Source: Planctomycetota bacterium (lineage in GTDB: Bacteria > Planctomycetota > Phycisphaerae > Sedimentisphaerales > UBA12454). From it: DNA of 11,097 nt. The DNA lies in contig JAHJUV010000017.1 of assembly GCA_018828825.1 (NCBI GenBank), positions 1 through 11,097 on the forward strand, read 5' to 3'. The position numbers and the translations under genes are program-made. Positions 1 to 6,089 of this stretch are shown in pieces (position 1 is the stretch's first letter; the number at the start of each line of letters is the position of its first letter). Under the pieces are notes generated by a model, which made no database searches, was not told the DNA's origin, and was given only the letters and a program-made list of their open reading frames with translations.

Positions 1-119
1 AAATAAAAAAATTTATATTCATATCTAACAACCACTTACGAATACCCGACATTTTTTTCTTGATCAAAAACTGAGCAAAACGCGCAAGTTCTCAGGTAAT
101 ACGGAGGGGCTTGTGTGTT

Positions 120-215
120 GCCACCAAGACACAAAGGCCCTAAGAAAAATAAATTAAAAATTCGTGTCTTAGCCTGCCCATCCGTAGCCTTGGCGAAGGT
201 GGGTGCCTTAGTGGC
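120..215. repeat. Nested palindromic intergenic repeat
   Basis: The left arm (120-144, beginning GCCACCAAG) is roughly the reverse complement of two right-hand pieces: GTGTCTT at 164-170 and CTTAGTGGC at 207-215, the latter with one mismatch. An AT-rich loop lies between the arms. The right arm is interrupted at about 173-203 by a second small palindrome, which holds CCTTGGCGAAGG flanked by CCCA and TGGG. The layout suggests one palindromic element inserted into the arm of another. It lies just upstream of the HNH/AP2 gene and its last bases run into that gene's 5' leader. The palindromes are seen directly; that they belong to dispersed families is inference. Confidence 0.6.
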
Positions 216-230
216 TATTTAGAGGAAATT

Positions 231-941
231 ATGTCAAAAATTAATTTTCAAATTCCGTACCCGGCATTTATCGAAAAAACGGCGGTATATTATCTGCTGC
301 TGCGGCGCAAGAAGAAATACGGGGTGGCGTTTCGGAAAATAAAACTATATGTCGGAAACAAACCGGTAAAAAACAGATGCGCGGTCGTTGATGCGGAAGA
401 TTACGCCAAGCTGGCGCAATATCACTGGCAGCTTGTCGAAGAGGCCGGAAAACCCTGCTACGCAGTCAGGCTTGAAGGCAGAAAAATGGTCTCTATGCAT
501 CGGGAGATTATGGGGGCACAGCTTCTTGAAGCCGCACGGAACGGAGGAGGTCAAATCGTTCATCACAAAGACGGCAACGGCCTGAATAATACAAAGCCAA
601 ATCTGCAGATTGTGACGATTGCGGAAAATAACCGGTACTGCCGAAAAAGGGGCAGGGCCGCAAGCTCAAAATATAAAGGGGTCTGTCTTGATAAAAAGTC
701 AGGGAAATGGCGGGCTTATATAAAATATAACGGGATACACAAAAGCCTGGGAAGCTACGAAATACAAGAAGAAGCGGCAAGGGCCTACGATGAGGCGGCG
801 AAGATTTATCACGGCAGATACGCAGTTTTGAATTTTCCGCCCCCTCCGTTTCTCGACGAAACGAGAAAACTAAGCGTGGGGGTCTACGCTTCGCTCCGAG
901 AGGTGAACGTGCTGGAATGTGTGACCACGGAGAACAGGTGA
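231..941 (+). CDS. HNH endonuclease with AP2 DNA-binding domain
   Basis: This is a 236-residue protein. Residues about 50-140 form an HNH-type nuclease region: a lead-in VVDAEDYAKLAQYHW, then MHREIMG around His90, then the core IVHHKDGNGLNN with His111/His112, Asp114 and Asn119/Asn120, followed by NLQIVT. Residues about 145-203 form an AP2/ERF domain (SKYKGVCLDKKSGKW, then SLGSYEIQEEAARAYDEAA and NFP), which binds DNA in plant transcription factors and in mobile HNH endonucleases. The likely role is a homing-type or mobile DNA endonuclease; that role is inferred from the family. The start is supported by GAGGAAAT just before ATG. The tail after residue 203 (PPPPFLDETRK onward) fits neither domain and runs into the repeat-rich DNA downstream, so it may be acquired read-through sequence. 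The gene stands alone between a palindromic repeat and a tRNA gene. Confidence 0.87.
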   Translation: MSKINFQIPYPAFIEKTAVYYLLLRRKKKYGVAFRKIKLYVGNKPVKNRCAVVDAEDYAKLAQYHWQLVEEAGKPCYAVRLEGRKMVSMHREIMGAQLLEAARNGGGQIVHHKDGNGLNNTKPNLQIVTIAENNRYCRKRGRAASSKYKGVCLDKKSGKWRAYIKYNGIHKSLGSYEIQEEAARAYDEAAKIYHGRYAVLNFPPPPFLDETRKLSVGVYASLREVNVLECVTTENR

Positions 942-1001
942 CAAGTGAACTATTTTTTTGCCGTATGGCACATGAACAGGAGAGCAGGTGAACAGGAGAG
1001 C
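922..1001. repeat. Short purine-rich imperfect repeats
   Basis: Units resembling GTGAACAGG and GAGAACAGG recur here. GAACAGGAGAGC occurs twice exactly (974-985 and 990-1001). A larger unit ending in CTATTTTTTGCC is also present twice: once near 950-962, with one extra T, and once at 1001-1012. The left end overlaps the last codons of the HNH/AP2 gene. No coding sense is apparent. Confidence 0.5.
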
Positions 1002-1002
1002 T

Positions 1003-1026
1003 ATTTTTTGCCTTGCGGCAAAAAAT
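1003..1026. terminator. Hairpin abutting tRNA-Lys 3' end
   Basis: This is a perfect 10-bp inverted repeat, ATTTTTTGCC / GGCAAAAAAT, around a TTGC loop. It starts at the tRNA discriminator base, so on the minus strand the tRNA is followed directly by a run of T and then the hairpin. This could help end tRNA transcription or mark its 3' processing point. It is not a textbook terminator because the T-run lies before the GC part of the stem. Confidence 0.4.
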
Positions 1027-1098
1027 GAGGGTGTTGGGGCTCGAACCCAAGACCTACGCATTAAAAGTGCGTTGCTCTACCAACTGAGCTACACCCCC
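1026..1098 (-). tRNA. tRNA-Lys (anticodon TTT)
   Basis: The minus strand folds into a complete 73-base cloverleaf. The acceptor arm GGGGGTG pairs with CACCCTC (one G-T pair). It has T8 and A9, a D stem GCTC/GAGC with loop AGTTGGTA, an anticodon stem ACGCA/TGCGT with loop CTTTTAA (anticodon TTT, reading AAA/AAG lysine codons), a 5-base variable region and a T stem TTGGG/CCCAA with loop TTCGAGC. The discriminator base is A. The 3' CCA is not encoded, so it must be added after transcription. Confidence 0.97.
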
Positions 1099-1212
1099 GA
1101 ATAGAAAATCGAGAATCTAAAGTCGACAATAGAAAGCAACATCTCGAAAAATCGGGATTTGGGTTAATTTACAGCCAATCGGTGCGTTTTGCAAGCAGGA
1201 ATTAGGGCAGGT

Positions 1213-2175
1213 CTATTTTTGGGATAATTCGCGAAGGATGGACATCTTGCTGCGGATTTCACCGGACATTCTGCTGTTTGGGAAACCCTTGATGATTTCC
1301 CGACCTGTTGTGAGGGCATCTGACCATCGCTTCTCGCTTACACAAAGGGCGAAGCGAACGCCGAGGGTGTGGAGCTTGTTTTTGAAGACTTCGCTGGCAG
1401 ATTCCTGAAGGGCGAGACCTTCGCTGGGGGAGAGGTAAAGGTCGAGCTCTTTTAAGACGGCAATACTCCTGTCGGTGTCCTGACGTTTGACGGCCTGGTC
1501 CCATTCGGCAAGGAGTTGGCGTTTGCGCTGCTCTTTTTTGTCGGCAAGTTTCTGACGGAGAGCAAGGGCCTTTTCGGAATCGGGAAATTTTTTGATAAAA
1601 TTTTCGATATACGTAGAGGCGGTTGTCCACTGGCGCTGGTCGAGGAGCTTTTCGATATAGGCTGCGATTTGATTGATGCGTTCCTGCTCGGTGGCGTCGC
1701 GGTAGCTGTCGGCAATCATTTTCAGCTCTTCGGCAAGGGTTTTGTATTCGGCCTTTCGGGCGAGGTCCTCAATCATCGCATAAGTGGCCTTGATGTCCTG
1801 AGCGTGGAGTTTTTGCATAACGGCAGTTCGGAGTTGCTGGATGTCTATGTCGCGATAAAGGATGGTTTTTGCGGCGTCGCTGAGTTTCGCGATGCTGGCT
1901 ATTTGTTCGAGCAGTTCTCTGTTAATAAGGACAGATTCGTTTATCTGGTCGAGCTTTTGCTGATAGGCTGTGATGGATTCGATAATATGGTTCAGCAAAA
2001 GGATGATTATAAATATTCCGAGGGCTGCGGTAAGCAGCAGCAGAACAATAGAGGTAATTTTTAGGATTGGAAAAGCAATAGCGAGCAGCCAGGCAGCGAT
2101 AGCGATTACGGCCAGGGCCGCGAAGAACAGATGCCAGTATGCAGGCCAAATCGTTTTGGGCGGCTTTGCTTTCAT
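1213..2175 (-). CDS. Membrane protein with TPR-like C-terminal helices
   Basis: This is a 320-residue protein of no recognised named family. Two hydrophobic segments (about 14-36 and 39-63) form a membrane hairpin separated by a short PILK turn. A helical, coiled-coil-prone stretch follows (about 65-165). The C-terminal half has three similar helix pairs (about 168-203, 221-256 and 271-307), each with an aromatic/Ala pattern and two ending in FPDS- or FPNS-type turns (KKFPDSEKA, KGFPNSRMS), typical of tetratricopeptide-like repeats. It is probably anchored in the cytoplasmic membrane with the repeats exposed for protein contacts; the topology and partner are unknown. GGAG lies 8 bases before ATG. 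The gene is alone on its strand, with tRNA-Lys downstream and no clear terminator between them. Confidence 0.8.
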   Translation of the reverse strand: MKAKPPKTIWPAYWHLFFAALAVIAIAAWLLAIAFPILKITSIVLLLLTAALGIFIIILLLNHIIESITAYQQKLDQINESVLINRELLEQIASIAKLSDAAKTILYRDIDIQQLRTAVMQKLHAQDIKATYAMIEDLARKAEYKTLAEELKMIADSYRDATEQERINQIAAYIEKLLDQRQWTTASTYIENFIKKFPDSEKALALRQKLADKKEQRKRQLLAEWDQAVKRQDTDRSIAVLKELDLYLSPSEGLALQESASEVFKNKLHTLGVRFALCVSEKRWSDALTTGREIIKGFPNSRMSGEIRSKMSILRELSQK

Positions 2176-2183
2176 ATTCGATA

Positions 2184-2205
2184 CTCCAGAAGTCCAGTTA
2201 TTATA
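2184..2205 (-). promoter_or_regulatory. -10 box and RBS of the TPR-like membrane protein gene
   Basis: On the minus strand a perfect TATAAT (2200-2205) sits about 25 bases before the start codon, followed by GGAG (2184-2187) as ribosome binding site. No good -35 box is visible at 16-18 bases, so the promoter may depend on an activator or be weak. Confidence 0.4.
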
Positions 2206-2259
2206 CTACCAAAAGTCTGTCTGTTTGTCATCTGGGAAATCCTCGTGGGGGTTTTTGTG

Positions 2260-2356
2260 TATAATTTTTGCAACATCACTGCACAATTCGCAAAATAGGC
2301 AATGTTTTCCACTGCAAAAAACAGGGGTGCTGAGAGACGGCAAAACGCCGTTTTTT
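2260..2356 (+). other. Intergenic stretch with -10-like box and terminator-like hairpin
   Basis: The gap between the divergent genes at 2175 and 2479 holds a perfect TATAAT (2260-2265) on the plus strand, without a clear -35 box. About 70 bases later comes a hairpin ACGGC-AAAAC-GCCGT (2337-2351) followed by six T (2351-2356). Together they could bound a small RNA of roughly 85-90 bases. Alternatively, the palindrome lies about 70-80 bases before the predicted sigma-54 start site and could be an activator-binding site. Neither reading is proven by the sequence. Confidence 0.3.
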
Positions 2357-2393
2357 GAGCTGTTGAATTAAACGGTGCCTGCTAAAAGGCAAA

Positions 2394-2409
2394 TGGCACA
2401 TATTTTGCA
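2394..2409 (+). promoter_or_regulatory. Sigma-54 (RpoN) -24/-12 promoter
   Basis: The sequence TGGCACATATTTTGCA matches the sigma-54 consensus TGGCACG-N4-TTGCA at all but one fixed position. GG and GC are spaced exactly as required, with 12 bases from the first G to the first G. Transcription would start near 2420, about 59 bases before the ATG of the small protein gene. Short inverted repeats lie around it (GCCT/AGGC at 2377-2390; GTGCC/GGCAC at 2375-2399), and ACGGC/GCCGT further upstream is a possible enhancer site. Confidence 0.75.
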
Positions 2410-2478
2410 GTTATACTCCGACAAGGACACGCTGCAACCGCAGGAAGCTAAACGAAGAAGTTAGGAGAGGGTGCTAAA

Positions 2479-2736
2479 ATGGATACTGCTGCTTTTGAAG
2501 CCAGGCTGAATGAACTTCTCAGCGAGATTTCAGATATGCCCAAGGGTCAGGGCAAGAAGCTATTACTGCTGACGCAAAAGAAAAAAACCGCCAGGCAAAA
2601 GCCCAAAAAGGGCGGAAGTCTTAACGAATCTTTGGACTATCTTCGGCTGATAATGAAATATATGGTTTTTGATGTGGAGGCGACACGTCGGGAAAATTCG
2701 TATCTGCGCAAGATGCTCGATGGCAGAGAAGACTAA
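2479..2736 (+). CDS. Small basic protein under sigma-54 promoter
   Basis: This is an 85-residue protein with no family I can name. Residues 1-30 form an acidic amphipathic helix (EARLNELLSEI). Residues about 33-47 are strongly basic (KKKTARQKPKKGG). Residues about 49-82 form a second helix ending in EATRRENSYLRKML, a leucine/arginine pattern suggestive of a coiled coil or oligomer. There is no signal peptide or membrane segment, so it is probably cytoplasmic, and the basic patch could bind nucleic acid or an acidic partner (inference). AGGAGAGG upstream of ATG supports the start. It forms a one-gene transcript between the sigma-54 promoter and a strong terminator, which implies regulation by an enhancer-binding activator that is not in this window. 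Confidence 0.78.
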   Translation: MDTAAFEARLNELLSEISDMPKGQGKKLLLLTQKKKTARQKPKKGGSLNESLDYLRLIMKYMVFDVEATRRENSYLRKMLDGRED

Positions 2737-2757
2737 ATATACAAGCTGCGAGGTATT

Positions 2758-2789
2758 AAAAAGCCTATCTGAAAAGATAGGCTTTTTTT
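2758..2789 (+). terminator. Rho-independent terminator of the small protein gene
   Basis: A 13-bp stem AAAAAGCCTATCT / AGATAGGCTTTTT closes on a GAAA tetraloop and runs into seven T (2783-2789). It begins 22 bases after the TAA stop of the 85-residue protein gene. Confidence 0.9.
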
Positions 2790-2792
2790 ATA

Positions 2793-2899
2793 TCAAAGAT
2801 CAAAATGCAAAATGACAAATCAAAATTAAAAAATTAACGGCGGGATTTTTTAAATTCAATCCCGATGCGTCGAAATCGGGACTTTCGCTGCGCTTCAGC
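2793..2899. repeat. A-rich repeats and clustered hairpins
   Basis: First comes an A-rich stretch with repeated ATCAAA motifs (about 2792-2836). Then come overlapping palindromes. CGGGATT (2841-2847) can pair with AATCCCG (2858-2864), or TCCCGAT (2860-2866) can pair with ATCGGGA (2875-2881). A third stem, GCTG/CAGC (2887-2899), follows. These are mutually exclusive or stacked stems of the kind found in dispersed intergenic repeats. No gene is evident in 2737-3082. Confidence 0.45.
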
Positions 2900-3082
2900 A
2901 GCCCCAACGTTCCCTATTATTATATTATTCCCCCTGATAAAGTATTCCCCAAGGATTAAGATTCGAATTGCCCATAGGGCCGCATCGTCCAATAAAAGTC
3001 TCTCTCACTCAACAGCTTTTCTGTCTAAAAAGAAACTGTTCGTGTTAATAACTGCAATGCCTTCATACCTTGTTTCAATACT

Positions 3083-3922
3083 TTAAATTGGTCCCTTTTT
3101 GACAAGTTTTGTTGGCCAGGAATAACTCCACACAGGATGAAAGAGCACATAATGTTCGTCAGTCTTAGAATCATATGCTATCACACCAGCTTTAAACAAT
3201 GCTTTATAGGTGATATTATCATCAACAAGTGTATCCAGAACAGAACCGCTTTCTTCAGGTTTACCCTTATACTTTCTAATTTTAAGTATGCCATGAACGA
3301 CCTTGCCGTTATCTTTATTCCAGAAATACCATGCATATGCCGGGTCGTTCTGTTTTTTAGAAATTTCATCATCTGATATAAAGCCGTATTCGTATTTCAG
3401 CTTTTCAAGGTATTGCCGTTCAATGTGCAGTCTCTTGTCGTTGTAATTATCTGTTGTTGTTATGTCGGGCACAACTGCCGTTACATTAGCACTAAACCAC
3501 ATAGAAATTCCAGTGTAGGTTTCATAGCGAGGACAGACCACATCTAAATCAATACCATTTCCACCTGTTCCGCCATCTTCACTAATCACGAGAATTCTCT
3601 CGTTCACATCTCTTCCGAAAGTCAGAATACCAATTCTAATGATACGCCCACCGACACAGTCCATCTCTACGCTATGACCATCAGTGTAATACAAAGAACA
3701 GTTCATTATTCTGTTGTACTCTATGTCAAATATAGCCGTGCTTGTCTGCTTGCCGTTTTCTCGGCATGGAACTTTTAGTTTTTGAGAATCCGTATTTGGA
3801 TTGACTGCTATCCATTTGATTGTCGGCATGACCGTATTATCACTGCTCTTAACATCTTTGCTCCAAACATTAGTGGTAATCATTAGTATGATAACTGACC
3901 AGAGACAGAAACGACTTATCAT
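3083..3922 (-). CDS. Secreted or periplasmic protein of unknown function
   Basis: From the chosen start the product is 279 residues. It opens with a typical signal peptide: MISR, a hydrophobic stretch of about 14 residues, then NVWS before KD as a likely cleavage site. The mature part is hydrophilic and rich in Asp, Tyr and Trp, with SEDGGTGGNGIDLD and AYAWYFWNKDNGKVVHG among its features. I recognise no catalytic motif or family. GAAAGGA lies 6 bases before the chosen ATG. An upstream in-frame ATG at 3970 also has a good site (GGAAGG) and would add 16 residues before the signal peptide; an ATG at 3985 has none. Base composition is more AT-rich than clpC or lepA, in line with foreign origin. 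The next gene upstream is on the same strand but about 200 bases away. Confidence 0.68.
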   Translation of the reverse strand: MISRFCLWSVIILMITTNVWSKDVKSSDNTVMPTIKWIAVNPNTDSQKLKVPCRENGKQTSTAIFDIEYNRIMNCSLYYTDGHSVEMDCVGGRIIRIGILTFGRDVNERILVISEDGGTGGNGIDLDVVCPRYETYTGISMWFSANVTAVVPDITTTDNYNDKRLHIERQYLEKLKYEYGFISDDEISKKQNDPAYAWYFWNKDNGKVVHGILKIRKYKGKPEESGSVLDTLVDDNITYKALFKAGVIAYDSKTDEHYVLFHPVWSYSWPTKLVKKGPI

Positions 3923-4120
3923 TACTGTTCCTTTCTGAGCTGAGTAGAAAATGGTATTTCTCTTGCTCATAATAAAACCTTCCATAGTTTTGTTTGCTCA
4001 AACATCATCGCACCAAATCCTAGCAGCAGTAGGCAGATTCTTTTGTCATTACGACCTATTCTTCCGGTCTTATTATGTATTTACCTAAACCGAATATGTT
4101 TCCCTAATTATGAACCAGTC

Positions 4121-4729
4121 TCATGGAGTTACGTTGTGTTTTATGACGTTATTCGGGTTGTGCCAATCCATGTGGCAGTCAAAACACTGTTTGGCCAGCG
4201 GAGTTGTTAACGGGTTACCACAATATGGACATGGTGGCGATAGTGGAGTAGGTTGAGGGACAGGGGCACCGATTTGCTTTTCTATCGGGAATCCCACCTC
4301 AATTCGTTCGTTAAGAGTAGAGCAATACATGAATGCCACCACTATTTTGTTTTTGAAATAAACAGCACCTGGCCGATATCCCCACTTCTTGTCAAACTTA
4401 CATTCCCAATTATTTTCTCGCTTTTCCTGTAGGTCGATTACATCGAGTTCCCATGGTCGCCCAAGTAGCATACCGACTTTTTCCTCTGACTCACCGATTT
4501 TCAACTTATTCCATGGTTGGCATTCCCATGGTAGACTGCTTAAATGAGGAAACTGTCTTTGCATCATTTCCTCCTTAACTTGGTTTTCAGTATGAATATC
4601 GTGCTCTTCGAGAAGTGTTTTTGGTATACCCAATGTAATTATATTGAAAAAGTCTGTTGCAATATTCTTTGTGGAATAACCAATCAGTTTTCCCATGCTT
4701 TTCAATAGTTCTTTAGTTTCAGGCAGCAC
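4121..4729 (-). CDS. Zinc-ribbon protein with possible BamE/SmpA-like middle domain
   Basis: This is a 202-residue protein starting at GTG, preceded by a strong AAGGAG 8 bases upstream. The next in-frame ATG, at residue 12, has no such site. Residues 1-60 are helical. Residues about 74-135 (KLKIGESEEKVGMLLGRPWE, then VYFKNKIVVAF) resemble the SmpA/OmlA/BamE pattern, in which a small unit senses or binds another protein; this match is tentative. A proline-rich linker (157-166) leads to a zinc ribbon with CPYC (167-170) and CFDC (182-185), ending MDWHNPNN. No signal peptide is present, so it is likely cytoplasmic. The function is unknown. It is AT-rich and lies in the same block as the secreted protein gene. 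Confidence 0.7.
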   Translation of the reverse strand: MLPETKELLKSMGKLIGYSTKNIATDFFNIITLGIPKTLLEEHDIHTENQVKEEMMQRQFPHLSSLPWECQPWNKLKIGESEEKVGMLLGRPWELDVIDLQEKRENNWECKFDKKWGYRPGAVYFKNKIVVAFMYCSTLNERIEVGFPIEKQIGAPVPQPTPLSPPCPYCGNPLTTPLAKQCFDCHMDWHNPNNVIKHNVTP

Positions 4730-5330
4730 TCCTAATCTCCTTTCTTTTATGTCCTTTCGACCTGCAAATTTCAGTGTTGTTCAGGTGCAAATGAAAAAGG
4801 GCTCCACTACATCATGCCCCGTCAAGGTTTAATTGTCGACATAAATTGTAGTCGTTTTATGGCAGTCAATCAACAGGTAAAAAAACGGCAAAAATCCACG
4901 TGGTCCCAGATAGGCATAAAGTCAATCGAGATCCCAACCTACAGGGGACAGTACCGAGGAAATATGTCTTTGGAGGTGGTATTCTGGCAGTATTTCAGCA
5001 GACATATACCAAGAACACAGGGACCGGAAACAGGCATAAAATGGTGAAAAACGACATATAGCTAATGCTTGCACGTTTTTTAAGGGTGATAATATAAAAT
5101 TTTGACAAAAACGGAAAAATATTGGGATAATGTGAAATTTTTTTACGTAATTTCGGGGCTGGTAAGTAGCAGGCAAAAAGGTATCGGTTTTGGCTTTCCT
5201 GATATCGCCAGAAAGGATGAGGGGATAACGCCAGAGGGGTTCAAACGAATAGTCGAACTTCATGCTTAGGGTAGACAGACTTGTTTGCTGCCGTAGGGTA
5301 GTAGAAGAAATTTTTTTTAAGGAGTTAATT
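4730..5330. other. 600-base gap with promoter and long leader
   Basis: No convincing gene is seen. Open stretches on both strands (plus 4814-5047, minus 4922-5263) lack ribosome binding sites and resemble no known family. The right half holds a sigma-70-type promoter (5102-5131) and a leader of roughly 190 bases before the DUF4357 gene. Within the leader a short plus-strand open stretch ends at 5269 (…GFPDIARKDEGITPEGF…). It reads protein-like but has only TTG or GTG starts with poor ribosome sites, so it may be a gene remnant. Confidence 0.4.
5102..5131 (+). promoter_or_regulatory. Sigma-70-type promoter of the DUF4357 gene
   Basis: A perfect TTGACA (5102-5107) and GATAAT (5126-5131, 5 of 6 matches) are separated by 18 bases. 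The predicted start near 5138 leaves a leader of about 190 bases before the ATG at 5331. Confidence 0.6.
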
Positions 5331-5810
5331 ATGAAAATTCGATTATGTCCAGCGATGAAGGCAGAAGAACGAACGCCGGAAGATTATTTGTTAGATGCAA
5401 TACGTTATGGAGGCCAAACACAAGAGTCGCCGATTACTTATTATTTCGACTTCTCACATAAGAAGGTTTACGCTAAGGGCTGTGATATTGAAGGTGGATT
5501 TCTTGTTCTTAAAGGTTCATTAGCTGCCAAATGCGAAAACAGCAAATTGAATTCGCAGCACAAAAAACTCAGAAAAGAACTTATCGATTCCGGCGTTTTT
5601 ATATCTAAAGATTCCTTGTTAGAATTCATAAGACCTTACTTGTTCAAAAACGAATACGAGGCAACAGGTGTAATTGCCGGCAACAACACATACCGGAAAT
5701 ACTCTGGTATCTGGCGAGACCAAGAGGGAAGAACTCCATTAGAGAATAGATTTATAGGAGTAACCGAACTGGAAGCAAAATATATACAATGCAAAAATCC
5801 GCTTCCCTGA
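5331..5810 (+). CDS. DUF4357 domain-containing protein
   Basis: This is a 159-residue protein. The ATG at 5331 is chosen because AAGGAG lies 7 bases upstream; the in-frame ATG at 5262 has no such site. Residues about 44-66 (KKVYAKGCDIEGGFLVLKGS) and 75-137 (HKKLRKELIDSG, then LLEFIRPYLFKNEYEATGVIAGN and GIWRDQEGRTPLE) match the DUF4357 pattern. That domain is usually found at the C-terminus of GIY-YIG nucleases and other DNA-modification or mobile proteins, where it may aid substrate recognition. Here it stands with only a short N-terminal lead and no catalytic domain. The last codons (NPLP and the TGA) lie on DNA that also encodes the broken protease on the opposite strand, so its native C-terminus was probably lost or replaced. 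Confidence 0.75.
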   Translation: MKIRLCPAMKAEERTPEDYLLDAIRYGGQTQESPITYYFDFSHKKVYAKGCDIEGGFLVLKGSLAAKCENSKLNSQHKKLRKELIDSGVFISKDSLLEFIRPYLFKNEYEATGVIAGNNTYRKYSGIWRDQEGRTPLENRFIGVTELEAKYIQCKNPLP

Positions 5811-5959
5811 GCGATTGGGGTGTTGTCCTTGTCGAAGGTTTCTATATAAACAACGCAGGGCTTTACTTTTTTAACTAAATCTACGAGTTTTTCGTCAGCA
5901 TTTGCGATAGTAGAACCAGCAATTATCGCGCAAGCCAATACGAGAATTAGTTTTCTCAT
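5795..5959 (-). pseudogene. Truncated trypsin/HtrA-like serine protease (5' fragment)
   Basis: The first 55 codons encode a clear signal peptide (MRKLILVLACAIIAGSTIANA before DEK) and the opening of a trypsin-like periplasmic protease: VDLVKKVKPCVVYIETF, then IAQGSGF, the strand that normally leads into the catalytic His region. After GSGF the frame enters DNA antisense to the DUF4357 gene, and translation would end at 5636 after 52 unrelated residues (107 in all). The His, Asp and active-site Ser regions are absent. The start has GGCGGAG just upstream and a good promoter at 6000-6028, so the broken gene could still be expressed. No protease 3' half was found elsewhere in the window. Confidence 0.78.
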
Positions 5960-5999
5960 TTACTCCGCCTTTCTAAAACCTCGATTTTTATCAGGTAAA

Positions 6000-6028
6000 A
6001 GTATATCCTGCGGCATACGGATAATCAA
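6000..6028 (-). promoter_or_regulatory. Promoter of the truncated protease gene
   Basis: On the minus strand, TTGATT (6023-6028) and TATACT (6000-6005, 5 of 6 matches) are separated by exactly 17 bases, about 40 bases before the ATG of the protease fragment. If active, it would drive transcription antisense to the DUF4357 gene. Confidence 0.5.
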
Positions 6029-6089
6029 GGGAAAACAGGTCAAAAGGCAAACCCCGCACCGCCGAAGCGGAGAAAGAAAAGCGAGAAGG

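Noticed and set aside
922..1001. CRISPR array
   Set aside because: Units are short, irregular and adjacent, with no spacers and no cas genes.
1026..1098. tRNA-Lys as an integration site with a repeated 3' end
   Set aside because: No second copy of the tRNA 3' end or integrase gene is visible in the window.
1099..1142. Promoter for tRNA-Lys
   Set aside because: TTGTCG-17-TTCTAT has good spacing, but its start would fall inside the tRNA. TAGATT at 1114-1119 has no matching -35 box.
2324..2352. TPP-riboswitch-like GGGGTGCTGAGA motif
   Set aside because: The loop arm between GGGGTGC and CTGAGA is missing, and there is no downstream thiamine-sensor partner (CCTGATCTGG-like) or thiamine gene.
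4814..5263. Open frames on both strands in the gap left of the DUF4357 gene
   Set aside because: They have no ribosome sites, no recognisable motifs and atypical composition, and they overlap a promoter. Treated as non-coding.
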